Shown: positions 33,345-46,624, counted from the stretch's first letter. The stretch is DNA of 64,000 nt from Tomocerus qinae (GCA_020055645.1 CM034546.1:65720001-65784000); one strand, 5' to 3'. Notes: generated from the letters alone by a model not told the origin. Made by a program: numbers and translations.

Positions 33345-35190
33345 ATTTTTGAAATAAATATTTTACACTTGATTGTTATCAGCATCCTATAACGTACTAT
33401 AAATTCCAACACAAATATGAAAATGCATATTCCAATTAAAATGGAATAAATTTAAAACCCAGACACAATATTTGAACTCAGTGACAAAACAATGATGCTG
33501 CTGACAGAATTTTTAAAGCGCAAACTATCCTTGGATAAATTAAATATTTTATATAATTCCGTCCACCAAGAGAATATTCCCGACTGAATCAATCGATTAA
33601 GTAGAAAGGCCGTTTCTCCTCCATCTTTGAGACCAATGACCCATCCAAAACTTGTAGGCAGAATCGATTCCTTTCCTTTTCCAATCTCAGCCCAACAACG
33701 AAACACAGATGTGAGTAATTTCTCTTACAGTTGCCTTAGGACACAGGAAGTTTTCTAGAATGAAACTGAAACTTTTCAATTTCCTTAAATGTCACAGGAT
33801 AAATATTTGGAATGGGTGCAGTAATGTCTGTGGTAACAATTCCAATGTATGCATTGGACAATACTACAACAGCTAACAACCATCCTAGACTAATTACTCT
33901 GAATTTTGCTGAAGAGCACTCTGGAATATTGGGCAGACACATATTGTACATAAATGTAGATGCGACAAAGAGAATGGATCGAACAAATCCCATTTTCTTG
34001 AACATTAAATGTACAGAAATGACCAATATTGTCCCAGATGCCAAAATGGCATACCACGATTCATTTTTATAAGGCTTAGTATACATTTCAAATGAACCAT
34101 AGTTCGCATTTAAAGAATGGCATGTGATGAAGTTAAACCCAGTCGATCTAGTTACAAACGCGGAGGCCTTTAATGCACCTTGTTTAATTTCAACAGGACC
34201 GTTTACATAGATAGTGTTAAATGAGGTTGCCATTATATATCGTGATGAAGGGATATTGAGATCTGGTTGACCATAACCTACAATAGATTTATTTCCACGT
34301 TGTGACATTGATTCCACTAAAAATAGTGATATTTCATTCAAAGTCTTATCTCTGAAGGGATTGAAACTGTAACCTGAATTGTATTGCTGCTTGTATAAAA
34401 CAGCTTTTGCATTGGTCAAACTTTCAACTTCATTTATTGAAGAAATCCAGTTCACGACTTTTCTGTTTTGAAATTTTCTCATTTTTGTGATCTCTTTCAA
34501 ACAGTCTGAACGTTTATCGTTATGGCGACAAAGTACAGTTATCCGTTTGGAATATAGGCAATTACCGCACACTAAAATCAAATATTCCTTAATGTCACCG
34601 TTAGGCAATTTATCAAATGTTATTAATCTCAGATGTTCAAAATGTCGATGCCTGAATTCCCACATTTGGGAGTTATAATAAATGTTAACCATTTCTTGTC
34701 TTAGACTCCTATGAAAAATTATTGCACTCGAGTATGGCATAATTATATCAATATGCATTTCTCCATAAGTGCGCATTACGTCATGAGTGAGTAGAGACAG
34801 CATGGGTAAAAGGCCATTTGGTTGATAAACTCCGCCGTTTTGAAAGGTTACGGAAATGCATTGAGATTTTGCATGGGTCGTATTGGAATAGTGTAGCCAA
34901 TTTCCTCTGTTTTTAGCGTCGGGAGTAAAACTTCCGTCATAAACATCGTAACCCAAAATCTGAGTCAGCAGTCCAGTATCACTGTACACAAATATCGGTC
35001 TCGCCACAGGTTCCAGTGTCAGTTCCTTTTCCCATATTTCGTGAAATAGTATAACATAGGAATAACAATCTTGATGTACATTCAGCCAAAAATTTAAAAC
35101 TGATGATGCAGTGCTCAAGTAAAAAAGTTGCATACAGGTTAGAAAGAAATAAATGGTAAAACCAAGTGTGAAATCCATTTTTAAATTCAA
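33345..35190 (-). pseudogene. IR-like subfamily A, copy 4, with premature stops and an internal deletion
   Basis: ATG 35190 or 35178 opens a frame of 484 codons to a premature TAA at 33738-33736, where intact copies read on through a SHxxCxGN stretch. About 225-230 nt are missing near 33684, joining GLRL to GKGKES with a frame change. A second stop lies at 33454-33452 in the last helix (VSGF then TAA). Homology continues unread to about 33345. The 3' third is nearly identical to copy 2 while the N-terminal part is closest to copy 3, so the locus looks like a chimera made by unequal exchange or gene conversion. Confidence 0.82.
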
Positions 35191-36450
35191 AATTCGAATT
35201 TTTTAAATCTGTAATAGTTGTTTACCTTTCCAGTTTCCAATTACATTACAGTTTGTTATGTTACTGATTTTTGCATTAAAAATTGAAATTATATGTAAAA
35301 CAAACACTTTCCTGACGTTTAGTTGACAATTGGCACCACCTTTATTTTACTCTGGCTTAAAATGAAAGCCCGTGCAACTATATTTAATACGTATGGCATA
35401 GTTAAACTTCTACAAATTTCTAGGTATTTTTACAAATTGAAATGGATGACACATTTACATGTAAAGCTATAATGATACACCCACAAATTTCATAATTTAT
35501 AAAAATTTAGAAGTCGTGGGGCTAATGAATACCTTTATTATTACGTGTCAGGTTTGCTGAATACTTTAACACTGACATTATCACATTAAGTGAAAAATAT
35601 TTTAATAATTTAGTAGGTCATAGTCATCTAAAGCAAACAAAATATTCTCAAATCCCGCACAGAGTTTAACTCTGCCCAATCCTGGCCTAAATCTGCTTCA
35701 CCAGTTATGACACGCAATCATGGGGGTATTGGACAAACAATTTCATTTGAACTTTTCATTTGGACAGAATAATATTACATTATGTAGGATACGAGGCACA
35801 ATACACACAACTGGGGGAGTTGAACTTTATTTGCCATTTTGTCATGGAAGGATGTATACATGTCAAAGGAAATTACATGATACAAGTTATGTCTGAAAAA
35901 CTATGACCATGGCAATATATTATAGCGTTTCAAATTTTATAAAATTGTACACTACGTATTATGCTTATTTATATAGGTATACAATTATTTATAACATATA
36001 AGTTTGCCCATGATAATCTTTCATAGTAAATAATTTGATTGTGTTTTTTTTGAATATATGGTTATAGATCTTGGAAACAGCACTTAAAAACAACGCGACT
36101 GTCATAGATTACGAATAATAATATTAAACGATAACGAAAACCGTCAAAAATTTCAAATTATTGAGTAGCCAATGTGCGACCAGTTTATTGATGGAGTAGA
36201 GATAGAGTAGCTAAGCAAATTTTGTATTTTACAAATACTATCGATATCAACTGACAGGATACCTTACATTTGCTTCAGGAATTCTGTGGAAAGCAGTCAT
36301 ATAGAAAGTAACCCAAGATGCAACTGTATAATATACTATTATTGGAAATATTTTTTAGGTAACAAGAAAAGATCTATGGGCGGAATTTGTCTGTCGAAAA
36401 CTTGATAACAGCAAAGACAAATATTATCGATAAGTTTTCTGTGATATCTA
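35191..36450. repeat. Upstream half of a ~4-kb tandem duplication (unit 2)
   Basis: Partner of 31248-32340; see the landmarks there. Divergence is moderate with several indels. Confidence 0.6.
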
Positions 36451-37949
36451 GAAAGCTACTTACGTAACACAGTACTAATACAATTAAAATAATTACAATA
36501 CCTAAATAATTCATCTGCGTTTACATAATCAAACCATTTTGAAATCACGCAAGCTTAATTCTACAGAATCGACGTATCCAAGTGTTAAGTAATTGAAATG
36601 GTTATATAACCGTTTGGTTGAATTTTCTTTTTATTAGTCAGCATTGTCAGCAACCAGAATAGCCAAAACTTAAAAATGGGGCCATTCGGAACAAGAAATC
36701 CGCCCTTGATATGCTTTAAAAATACATACATTTTGGCATTTATACCCAGCAGGCGCGCAGGCTTGTGAAACGTACTTTTAAAAAACTAACCATAAAATGA
36801 CTTTATTGGAATCAGAAAAGATATCATTTAGATTCTTAATTTAGGCTTAATATTACCACTGGTATTTCTCCTTTTGTTTGCAAGTCGCAACCTTTGAACG
36901 AAACCGTTTACGAATCCATAACCAACGTAGAAATTGTATCCTCTGCCAATACAATCCTACCATGCACATATAAAATTTCATAGTACAATTCTTCTCTTAA
37001 TAATTACAAGATATTTGTTTGATTGGCAAATTCTGCTGAAACAAATGATTTTTACGTTTTTGTATTTACCGGAAATCCCTAAAGAAACAAAGTATTTCAG
37101 GATTATGCTTTTTGTACCCAAAAAATTAAATTTTCATTAACAATCTCGATTCTTTATTCTGAAATTCTGATTTATTAGATAACAACGTACGACTCTGTCA
37201 CCATATTATAGGAGGGTATTAAATGAAGACGTCATAGGAAATGTTCAAGTATTATGAAGAAGATATTAAATGAAGACGTCATAGGAAATGTTCAAGTATT
37301 ATGAAGAAGGTATTAAATGAAGACGTCATAGGAAATGTTCAAGTATTAATTTACACATAAATAACTGTCCTCTATATAACACTACCGTACCACCAACAAT
37401 ATAGGTACAAATATTGCGCAAACAGAGGTAATAATTTAATGTTTACAAGGATTCTTATTACATTTAGATTTACATTTATTATCCGTGGTATACATTATAC
37501 AGTATGAATTGTGTAGTGTCAAGATCCAACTCGGCACTAAAATTCTAATAGCATTTTTAATGATACAGTTGACAATAACAAGTCCGCGTAAATATTATTG
37601 AAAAGTCGATATCAATTAATTATCAAATCCATTACTTTCCTCATCAAGCATTATCCCTTCCCTACTATAATATATTCCTTAAACAACAATTCCAACATCA
37701 CATTACTATCATCGGGAAATGAAACAGCAATATTAAATGTAGGCAAGTCTTGTTATTTAACATTTACCCATTTGAGTCCATCCAATCTAAATAAATGGTT
37801 AATAATGCGGTCAACACGAAGGATTGCGTGCAAATGCCAATAAAACTGGGTATCTTATATTATTTATGAAGTTAATACACTCAGACTTGCTTTTCCAAGC
37901 ACCACTACTACTACTATCAAATAAATAGTATATTGGTTGTCATCAAAAA
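36451..37949. other. AT-rich spacer before the gustatory-receptor-like gene
   Basis: Contains the 47-bp tandem repeat listed separately. Two short open frames (36934-37140, 37598-37843) have no family or splice support. Confidence 0.35.
37217..37348. repeat. 47-bp tandem repeat, 2.8 copies
   Basis: Units start with TATTAAATGAAGACGTCATA at 37217, 37264 and 37311 and are almost identical, which implies a recent expansion. Each unit contains GACGTCAT, a half-perfect CRE/bZIP-like site. Confidence 0.85.
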
Positions 37950-40563
37950 TTAATACATACACAGGAGTGAAACTGTTTGATCAATTATTACCATGAGGAA
38001 TGAAATGAGAGAAGCTCTTTCTAAATAGTAGAAATATCCGACGTGAAATCGAATAGGGAAACAAGATAGAGCTTTTCTCCTCAAATGCTTTTCTCTGACT
38101 GTATTCCCTAACACGTTCATTTCTTCTTCCGTAGCTAAAAATAGCTGGTCATGAATGACTAATTTTTCGTTTTTGTGAACAAAATCTTCAACTTCAGAAT
38201 TATTTTCAGGAATATTTTCTTTTGCAGCGTTTGGCTCTTCATTTTTCCTTGGGACAGAATTTACAAGTATAGCATTCCCAATGATCTTGGGTATTTCCAA
38301 AAATGTCGATGCAGCCTTAGATGCAGATCCATAGACAAAGACAATGGGTACCAAGCAGCAGGAGTTGGTCAACGGGAAGAGTAAAAATGATGGCATTGTG
38401 ATCACACCGTTGAACTTCAAGGATGAAAATGTGCAGACGACGCACATTCCAAACAGCATAAATGTATACGCCGGAAATGTCGGAGATCGAATACAATCAT
38501 TATATTCCACGTTTAAAATCTGCAGTGCTCGATACACTTCAATAACATGTTCTGCTTCTTCGACTGTTTTTACTTCTTTGGCTGCTTCCCTATATAAATT
38601 ATATTTATTTTAAAAATTAATATTGTTTAAAATGATTTAAAATATTTTAGAACTTAATAGCAATAAATTAGCATCAAAATTAATTACTCTAAACGCTGTG
38701 ACCAAAAAAGAAAGCATCCATTTGATATGACGATAATAAACGCCACGACATAACAAGTAGTCCAAGCATGAAGCCACAGTACGTATTCATGAGGTACAAA
38801 CATCAGCTTTTGCCAGAGAGGAGATGAATAGCAGTCTTCTCGAGTACCTCTTCCAAGTATCCAGGTTGAAATGTAGTTTGTATTGCATGGCGCCACAACA
38901 TACACGCCAGTTGCAAGAATTGGCATCAAAAAACAAGTCGGGCCAAAGGCAATCATGAAAAACAAACAATTATCCCAGTACTTCTTTGGTTTGGCATTTT
39001 GAAACACTCCTGAAAAAAGGTATTTCGATGTCAAGGCCTTAAGGTATGTTAAGAATTTAATTCCGTGTTGCAAATATCAAAGATCAGTTGCAAATAAAAT
39101 ATAAACCTCGATTTTACCTGAGATGTTACACAATCCTGTTTTTTTTATTTATACTTTCGTCATCATACATTTTACATATTTCACCCGAGGAGAACGAGCT
39201 AGCTTATAGATTCACACCAGTCTGAACATTCTTCCATTGTAACGACAACTCTTGAACCAATGGACAGAAGTCGGCCAAACTTTGCAAAACCATTAACTAT
39301 GGATCGTTGTACCCTATTGAAAACGGAGCAAATCAGTTCATTGTTTGTCAAGGTACTATACCTACACCTTCCAGTCAAAGTCAAGGTGCTTTGCACTGAA
39401 AGTTAACCTGCGCTTTTTTCAATTCATATGACAAAGCATTTTAACCGATATTTTTATTTTTTATTTAGCTTCAACTATTGCTTTGTTAAAATTACGAAAT
39501 AAGACATACAGCTTCTACAAAAAAATGGCTTATAAAAGCTGTATTGAGGGGCTGAGGGGGCGTCGTTGTCAAATGAAGCCCCCCCACGAAATCCAAAAAA
39601 TATTGAAAATGTTCGAGCTTGGCGCGATTTTATGTGGTTTTTTGGCTATTTTTGATTCATTTTGGACAATATAAGCCAAAATGTTTCGAAATATTATTCG
39701 AAAATATAGAAGTAAAATGGAATATTCCCAATGCATCTGGCTTAATGACGTCATTGCCCCTCCGCTCCGTAATCGACTTCTAAATTCGGTTGTATGCTTG
39801 TATAATGTTTGATAACCATTTACAGGTATCTGCCGGATGCAACATTTATTTTACTTCGAATTCGAATTGAAACTCATTCTAGTATCAGAATCGTGAAAGG
39901 CGCCTGACTATGCATTAAATTGTCGCGCAGTAATGATATGAGTTAATTTTTCATTAGGTACGAAAATAGATTTGATATTGTATAAAGAGTAAACTATCAT
40001 TGGGCTTTGGAATATTCAATACCTCATAAAACATGTATTAAGCATCTGCTAAAAAGTAAATAGTTATAACCAGTAGTTAGTAGTAAAGTAGTAAGTTCTG
40101 TAAAATTTCCAATTTTATGGGTGTAAAAATTTAAAAGTTACTAACCTGACCAAAGCTTGTCAAATCTTAGTAGAGAATTGACGTATTGAACAAGTTCCTC
40201 CGTCTTCTGAATATAACAGAGTTGACAAGCACCGACCCAAATACATGCCAGAGCGACATAGCCATTCACAATGCGGTCCACAATGCCGATGTCATCCTCA
40301 AATTTGAGGGAGTAAATTGGGAAGATCAGTGTCGAGGCATAATATACAAAATGCCAAAAGTCAAGAATCTTCCACATGGTGAGACAAAACTTGGACTGGA
40401 TTAGTTCAATTTGCTGAGCTTTATTGTTCCACTTATATGGAGCCATAAGAGTGAAATGAGCTATATGAATGTACATGCTAAATATCTTTTTAGTCAAGTA
40501 CGACAACATGTTGGCGGCTAGCTTACTCGTTGACTGTGGCCGAAATGATGAAACCGAGAGCAT
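37950..40563 (-). CDS. Gustatory-receptor-like seven-transmembrane chemoreceptor, 459 aa, three exons
   Basis: Exons 40563-40146, 39009-38688 and 38589-37950 join in phases 1 and 2 at GT-AG borders (GGTCAG|GTTAGT, TTTTTTCAG|GA, TTAGA|GTAATT, TATATAG|G), totalling 460 codons with TAA. The N-terminus has a short basic region with APYKWNN, then hydrophobic segments at about residues 65-84, 98-117, 150-179, 218-242, 285-305, 312-334 and 435-459. A charged, Glu/Lys-rich loop (about 345-400) separates the sixth and seventh helices. This plan is that of arthropod gustatory receptors (7tm_7-like), usually 350-450 aa, as expanded in springtails. The canonical C-terminal TYhhhhhQF motif is not clear (ends DQTVSLLCMY). 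Presumed tastant- or odorant-gated channel. It lies alone between two IR-like arrays. Confidence in the family is moderate. Confidence 0.6.
39540..39790. repeat. Transposon remnant inside the first intron of the receptor gene
   Basis: Contains GAAGCCCCCCCACGAAATCC, closely similar to GAAGCCCCACCCCAAAATCC at about 59990 inside the hAT-type element, and a GGGGCTGAGGGGGCG run with a partner GCCCCTCCGCTCC at about 39755-39768. No ends or target duplication seen. Confidence 0.4.
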
Positions 40564-43500
40564 TTGCTCATTATAAGGACCTAACTACATTAATTATCGC
40601 CCAATGTTTATCTCAGCAATTCCAATGACTAAATAACGTAACTGCCACATTTACATGCTCTTATAGCTCATCATCAACATTTCACAACCCAACTGAGCGA
40701 TTTTATAAAACATTTATCATCGGGATCCTAGAAATTCACTCTCATATACTATGGCCGTGGTCCACAGCCATTTAAACAGTTGTGCAGCCAGTTGTGTGGT
40801 ACAACGTGGTATAATTCTCTGAATTTCAATAAAATACTAAGTACTAGCCAAGAATAGAAATATTTATCAACATTCTCGTAGTACCGTATATTTTACCTAT
40901 TCATGCGTTCCCAGTTTAAGTATTGCAGCAAAAGTTCGTCTTAAAATTGTCTAGCATTTTAAGATTGCCTTACTCAAACCAATCTTAAATATACGGCAAT
41001 TGATTTGTCATGTCATACCACTATAAAATTGATTTTAAAATTGAGTTGATGATATTGTGATTGTAATTTTTAGATTAATTTTTTCAGGGACGACTTCTTT
41101 CCCATAAATGTCTTCTAGAATCGTAGTAATTTCTGTTTTATTGGAACATAAAAGCTTTTTTTGCATTAACATTGTCAGGTAGCAATTTCAGCAAAATGTT
41201 TTTTTTGTTTTACTACTACATGCTGCATTTTATAGCCATATTATACATGTCATGATGGCAAGATGTAAAAATAGACACTTTATTACATTTTACTGTCCCA
41301 AGAAATTGAATGTGTGATTATTTGGATTTGGTAAATATAATGGTGTTAATTGTAAACATTTCCACTCAAGCTGTAGGTACAAAGATAGAAAACTATTAGA
41401 TGAAACCAGTGAAAAGGAAGGATCAAAAAATAAACTTCTAAACTTTAAACACGGTAACCCACAATTCTCTCATACCTGGCAATTGAGACTTGAATGCTGA
41501 AGTTCTTTACCATCGCAAAGCTACTAAGACATGCATACATTAATATATTTGTAAATATTCCATTTCCGAACATTACAAACCGTAAGCGTAAGGTTTTAAT
41601 TACCCTCTTTCCCTCTTTGTGTAATTTATGTGGACGTTGTAAAGAATACCATTAAACCATTTTCACAAGAAGACCTCGTTAATTAATAATTGGCACGTTT
41701 AATTACTTTTGTAAAGTAATAATTACATTCAGTCGTTCTCTTTGACACTCCCGAAACATAACCATACCTGCCATACCAAACCCAAACTGAGCTATTAATA
41801 ATTAATTTTATTTCATAAATGTATTATAAGCAGTTTGATATCGTCTCCCTCGCCTTCTGTTAGAAAACTCGACTTTAAATTTATGGATAGCAGCCCATCC
41901 GTTGTTAATGTCCTTAGCCTAAATGTCAAGGAGTTCCTAATGTATAATACATCTAAAGGTTCTAGATTTCTGATTTTAATAAGAAGAATATCATTAGGAG
42001 GTAGGTACGTAATTTATATTCCAGTGTAACTGTATCGAAACTGCTGTGAATATATAGAGTAGAGGGTAACGTTAGTCAGTCATTTAAAATGTATTACCAG
42101 TAACAGACCTTTTTGCTATCTCTCACAGCTTGATTATTACTAACAACACTGCCTTACATTTCTCTTTTCTTTGTTTTAATTTCTAATAAAAACCTTGCCC
42201 TGTTGTATTAGCACTGTATAATTCACGTTTATTGGAGCCAGACAAAATGATACTTCTTCGTCGCGTACAATTTTTAAGGATTTTTACACTCATCTACGTT
42301 ATATCAAACGATTTTGATGAAATGCTATCCGACTTTACGACTTAAAACATCTTTACAAAATCATTTCCAGGCACTTCATTCGATTTGTAATATTGTACAT
42401 TTTACCAGTACCCGTTAATTCAAATTTTTGAGTATTTTGTTTCAAAATGAAACAACTTAATACAATATTTATAGACCATTTTATTCTTACCATCGTATAT
42501 ACGTTTTAATGATTACGTAATTTTTGATGTTATTAAATTAAATCTTTTACTCAGCTGACTTGTCCTAATATCGAACAAGATGTTTATCTCCTTTGAACAA
42601 TACTCATTCTGTGAATTTCTTGTACATGTAACATGGATAACTTATGAGCGCCGAGCGGTTTCGTACAATCTACCGTGAATAGGGAGACCGAGTCAAAATC
42701 GGTAGTACCTTCTGAACGGAGGACAGGTTCAAAAATTAAAAATAGGTTAAATTTGGTTCTTTGCATCGTACAAAGTCGTGTAATAGCTCGTTCGCCAAGG
42801 ACGCTGCTAAAGTAGGTCCGAATTCCGCCATCATCCATTACTCCCTGCTCCTTTAAGGATGAGGTTTACCGTTAGGCAACCAGTTTTGTTCAAATTGAAT
42901 CTAAACTTCTTGTCTTTCTGCCGTTTGACCCTATAAAACCAGACATTCAAAATTACTTAAAATTTATTATTTTTCCTTTGGTAGTAATCACAATCCGTTT
43001 ATTACCCCCACCTAATTGTGCGTCGATTATGCTAATTAATGACCATGCCTATATCTTAAATTAATTTACTACAATATTGTATTAAATGATAAAAGGCAGA
43101 ACTCTTGGACAGTATTTAAATTCCAGCTTCTATTCGAATACCACCAAGACCACCATTCTATTCAAATTTGACATTTCAATTCTACAAATCTGATTGTACA
43201 GTCATTATACAATAGTATAATGTTTATTAAAATGGAAAAGTGACGTCAAAGTTAATATAAATGGTTATTTTAATTCTTACCTACCAGCAAGCTTGTTTAA
43301 ATTGAATCTTTGACTTTTGGACAATTTCAGCATGTACAAACTATTTATCGCATTACACTTCTGGTTGGCAGATACAATTTCTTACGTTTTACTTTAGTTA
43401 CACCATGACATTAAGTGCACACTTTCAGGGTAGAATTATTGCCCTTCATAAAGCGTTTCCAATCAGAAGGTTATAAAATCCAAATATGGTCTTATATCCT

Positions 43501-44006
43501 AAGCTACATATTAATTAGTTATAATGTAAGAATTTAATTTGATAATACAGTTCTTTGTTATAATCAAATCGTTCGTATTCTTTCACAGTAAGTTAATTAA
43601 TCTACATATTAGATTGAAATTGATACTCCATTAAATAATCCTAATCAAATACTCTTATACTACTAATAGATAATCAGTGTAAGTGTTTTCTATGGACTCT
43701 AATTTTATAGTTAACAACTTCCTATTAGTACTTATAATTAGTGACTTACTGACTTACCAGCTTTAACATATTTGCAATTTGTTATAACCTATTTAGTCTA
43801 CTAATTTTGTGAACCAAGTAAAGTTATTTCTGTCCTGTAGTTTTAAAACAAATAATTTATTTATATTTTTGTCACCAAATTCGTAATTTTAATTCGTGAT
43901 CGTAATTCTTACTTTATGTAAACGTGCGCTTCATGTCTCGATATTTCTAAGAAAGTTCAGATGGAGTTATAATAATATATCTGCTAAGCAGCTAAGTCTT
44001 AATAAA
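40564..44006. other. Long AT-rich intergenic stretch
   Basis: About 43596-43650 carries a copy of a repeat also found at 58042-58095. A short palindrome (AATTACTTTTGTAAAGTAAT) lies at about 41702. A minus-strand open frame at 42584-42838 has no start context or family features. No gene supported. Confidence 0.4.
43596..43650. repeat. ~50-bp dispersed repeat, copy 1
   Basis: Contains AATCTACATATTAGATTGAA and continues with TTGATACTCCATTAAATAAT. It is nearly identical to 58042-58095. Confidence 0.75.
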
Positions 44007-46624
44007 ATGAAACCAATACTCTCTGTGTTTTTCCTATTTTTGTGTTTGAGTTTGACTTTCGGTTGGGATTTGAAGGATTTAGTTGAATTAGAACACGAAT
44101 GTTATGTAAATCTGTTATTCCACGAAAACAATATGAGAAATCAAATAAAAACAGAAGGATTTCTGAATAAACTAAGTGACGTCAATTTCCCTATTGCTTT
44201 CACAAGACTGCGAATTCAAAGAGAGATTAATTGGCACTGCTTCGAACAGTCTTTAAGGCTTGACGTATTTGAAACCCATTTGGATAGAAATTGTGACAGG
44301 CAAATAACTGAAAAGAATTTATCAATCAGTAAATTTTCATCACCTCGTTTACCATCCAAAATAAATTGTGTAGCCCACATCGTCGTAAATTTGAATCCTA
44401 AAAGTTTCCAAGAAATGATTTTCACCGACAACGTTACTGAGACTACATCAGACAAGAAAGAGAAATACGAAAAAGGTCACCGCTTTGAACGTACATTCAG
44501 GGCTTATCACAATTATGTGGAACATTCATCTGTGTACTTGCTAATGAGTGAAGAAACGTTAGAAAAATTTGAATCTGGCGACCTTTTCCAAACGCAAAAA
44601 AGATACAAAACCAGTTATGGGCAAAACCAATTCGCATATTCTGACGTTTTCTTGAGGAAGAAGACATGGTTCCTGGCTCCGATTGGACACAACAGAAGTC
44701 AAATAATATATTTCTTATGTCCACAGTATAAACATTATAAGTCTGAAGAATCATTTCGACGATTTAGTTATAAAGCATTGTCTTTAAATGTTTCTAGCAC
44801 AGAATTGACTTCGGGTTTTACCCTGAGAAGAAAAGCGTTTGAATTATTTCTGCTTCATAGCAGCCTTTTAAAAAATTCCGATTTGATTTTTAAGATTTTA
44901 GTTTCGACTTACGATAATAACGATGCTTATTGTGGGCCTCCAGTCCAAAAGAAATACTTTACTAACTATTTCACCCATGAAAACTCTCATGTGTCAATTA
45001 TAATTTCGTCACTGTTTCTTGAAAAATTTCCTAATACTACAATTTGGTTAGGAGATGCTTTAAAGTGTCATTTTGCAATTAGTCAAAGAGCCGTCGCAGT
45101 TAATATGCATTTCCAAATGAAAAATAGTTGGAGTCGGATTGAAGAATTTAGTGCTTTTACAGAAACTACTGAAGAATCTTTTAATTTTGTTTCCTGTGCT
45201 ATTTTGGAAGACGAAGGGATCTCTTTCATGGGATACATTCGACCGTACACATTCCCAGCTTGGGGAGCTATTTTTGTTACAATTGTTGCAGTAAATGCTT
45301 TCTTGCACGGCACAATATATCTCAAAGGAGATAAAAGTTTTCCCTTTATTCTTATTTGTTATGCATATTTATTAGAAGTTAGTTATTCATTATCCAAGCA
45401 ATGTAATAATGCAACGTGGATTAAATTATCAATAGGGCCTTTGCTTCTTGCATTTATCGTATTGACAAATGGATACAAAGGAATTGTCACTTCAGATTTG
45501 ATTGAGCCACGCCCAGTGAAAAAATTTGAGTCGATAGAGGATTTATTCAACTTGACTGGGATTACAGCTTTTGGTGAATTTAGATATAATAACAATGATG
45601 AGCCAATTCGTCTCAAGGAGAAAGACCAAAAACAAATTATGTACGATTATACTATTGCTACTTGTTAAATAACAAAACTTACTACCCAACAAAAAGTAGA
45701 TTTGTGTTTATGTCAGATCCTAAATGCAGTTCAAGCATGCAAAGTAATTGGCTCTCGAAAGAAAACGTCAAAACATTTGCTCAGGAAAAGCGAGAAAATG
45801 TAGAAGCCGCCCTACAAGCATACAATCTTCATGCTTGGGAAATTCGCCATTATGCACCATTATTTAAGATTATGAATGCTCTAAATGATTTGCGAAAACA
45901 CATTTATGACAAAACAACCAAATGGTCTGAAAGAGAATTTGAAAAATTTCAAAGTATTGGGAAATTTATTCGGTTTCATCCAGGATATCCTTATGTTACT
46001 CCACAAGAATGGATTAGCCAATGCCAACATTCAATATTTATAGACCAAAGTTCTCGGATTCATCGGTTTATTAATGACGTTCATTGGAATACAAAGGTTC
46101 AACCAAAACATAAACTATATTTCGGAAAATCAGGGAATAAGTTCTTGTCACAGAAAATTGGAATCACACTTCAAAATTCATTCTTTTACATTTTAGCTCC
46201 ATTTTTAAGGAGTCAATTGTTCTCTGTAGTCGAAGCAGGACTTGTCACAATTTGGCAAGACGTTTTTAACCGACATAACTTTACCCACTGTAAACGATGT
46301 ATGAAGAATGTAGAACGTAAGCCCCTTACATTTAGTAATTCTAATTTTGCAAGTATATTCTGCATTGGCCTGGCTATCATTGTGGTAACCTTCGCCGTTT
46401 TAGCAGCAGAACTACAGATCCTCTCTAAAATCAGAGTAGTCCTAATGAAAATAAGATGGAAAGTGCTAATTGCTCGTCAGAAACAAAAAATACTTGATCT
46501 TATCACGAAAATTAAGAATATAAAAACATTTCTTATTAAGCGACGTGACGTGGAAAAAACAAAAATCAAATTACTGCGCGGGAAAAGAAGGAAATTCAGA
46601 CCTCTCAGAAAAATGGCATGGTAA
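44007..46624 (+). pseudogene. IR-like receptor (subfamily B, copy 1) with a single frameshift
   Basis: ATG 44007 starts a signal peptide (MKPILSVFFLFLCLSLTFG), followed by the subfamily B start (ECYVNLLF, YxxYVEHSSVYLL). The channel module reads AWGAIFVTIVAVNAFLHGTI, then ICYAYLLEVSYSLS and LTNGYKGIVTSDLIEPRP. The frame hits TAA at 45666-45668, but the -1 frame from 45662 continues without interruption (NNKTYYPTKSRFVF) through HPGYPYVTPQEWISQC and the last helix (about 46350-46410) to TAA 46624. One lost or gained base near 45662 explains everything, so this is either a young pseudogene or a sequencing error. If joined it would be about 870 aa. It has a long basic C-terminal tail (KRRDVEKTKIKLLRGKRRK) absent from its paralogues. 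Confidence 0.75.

Noticed and set aside
42584..42838. 84-codon minus-strand open frame beginning MDDGGIRTYFSS
   Set aside because: It reads plausibly but matches no family, has no leader or splice partner, and lies in otherwise empty AT-rich sequence.
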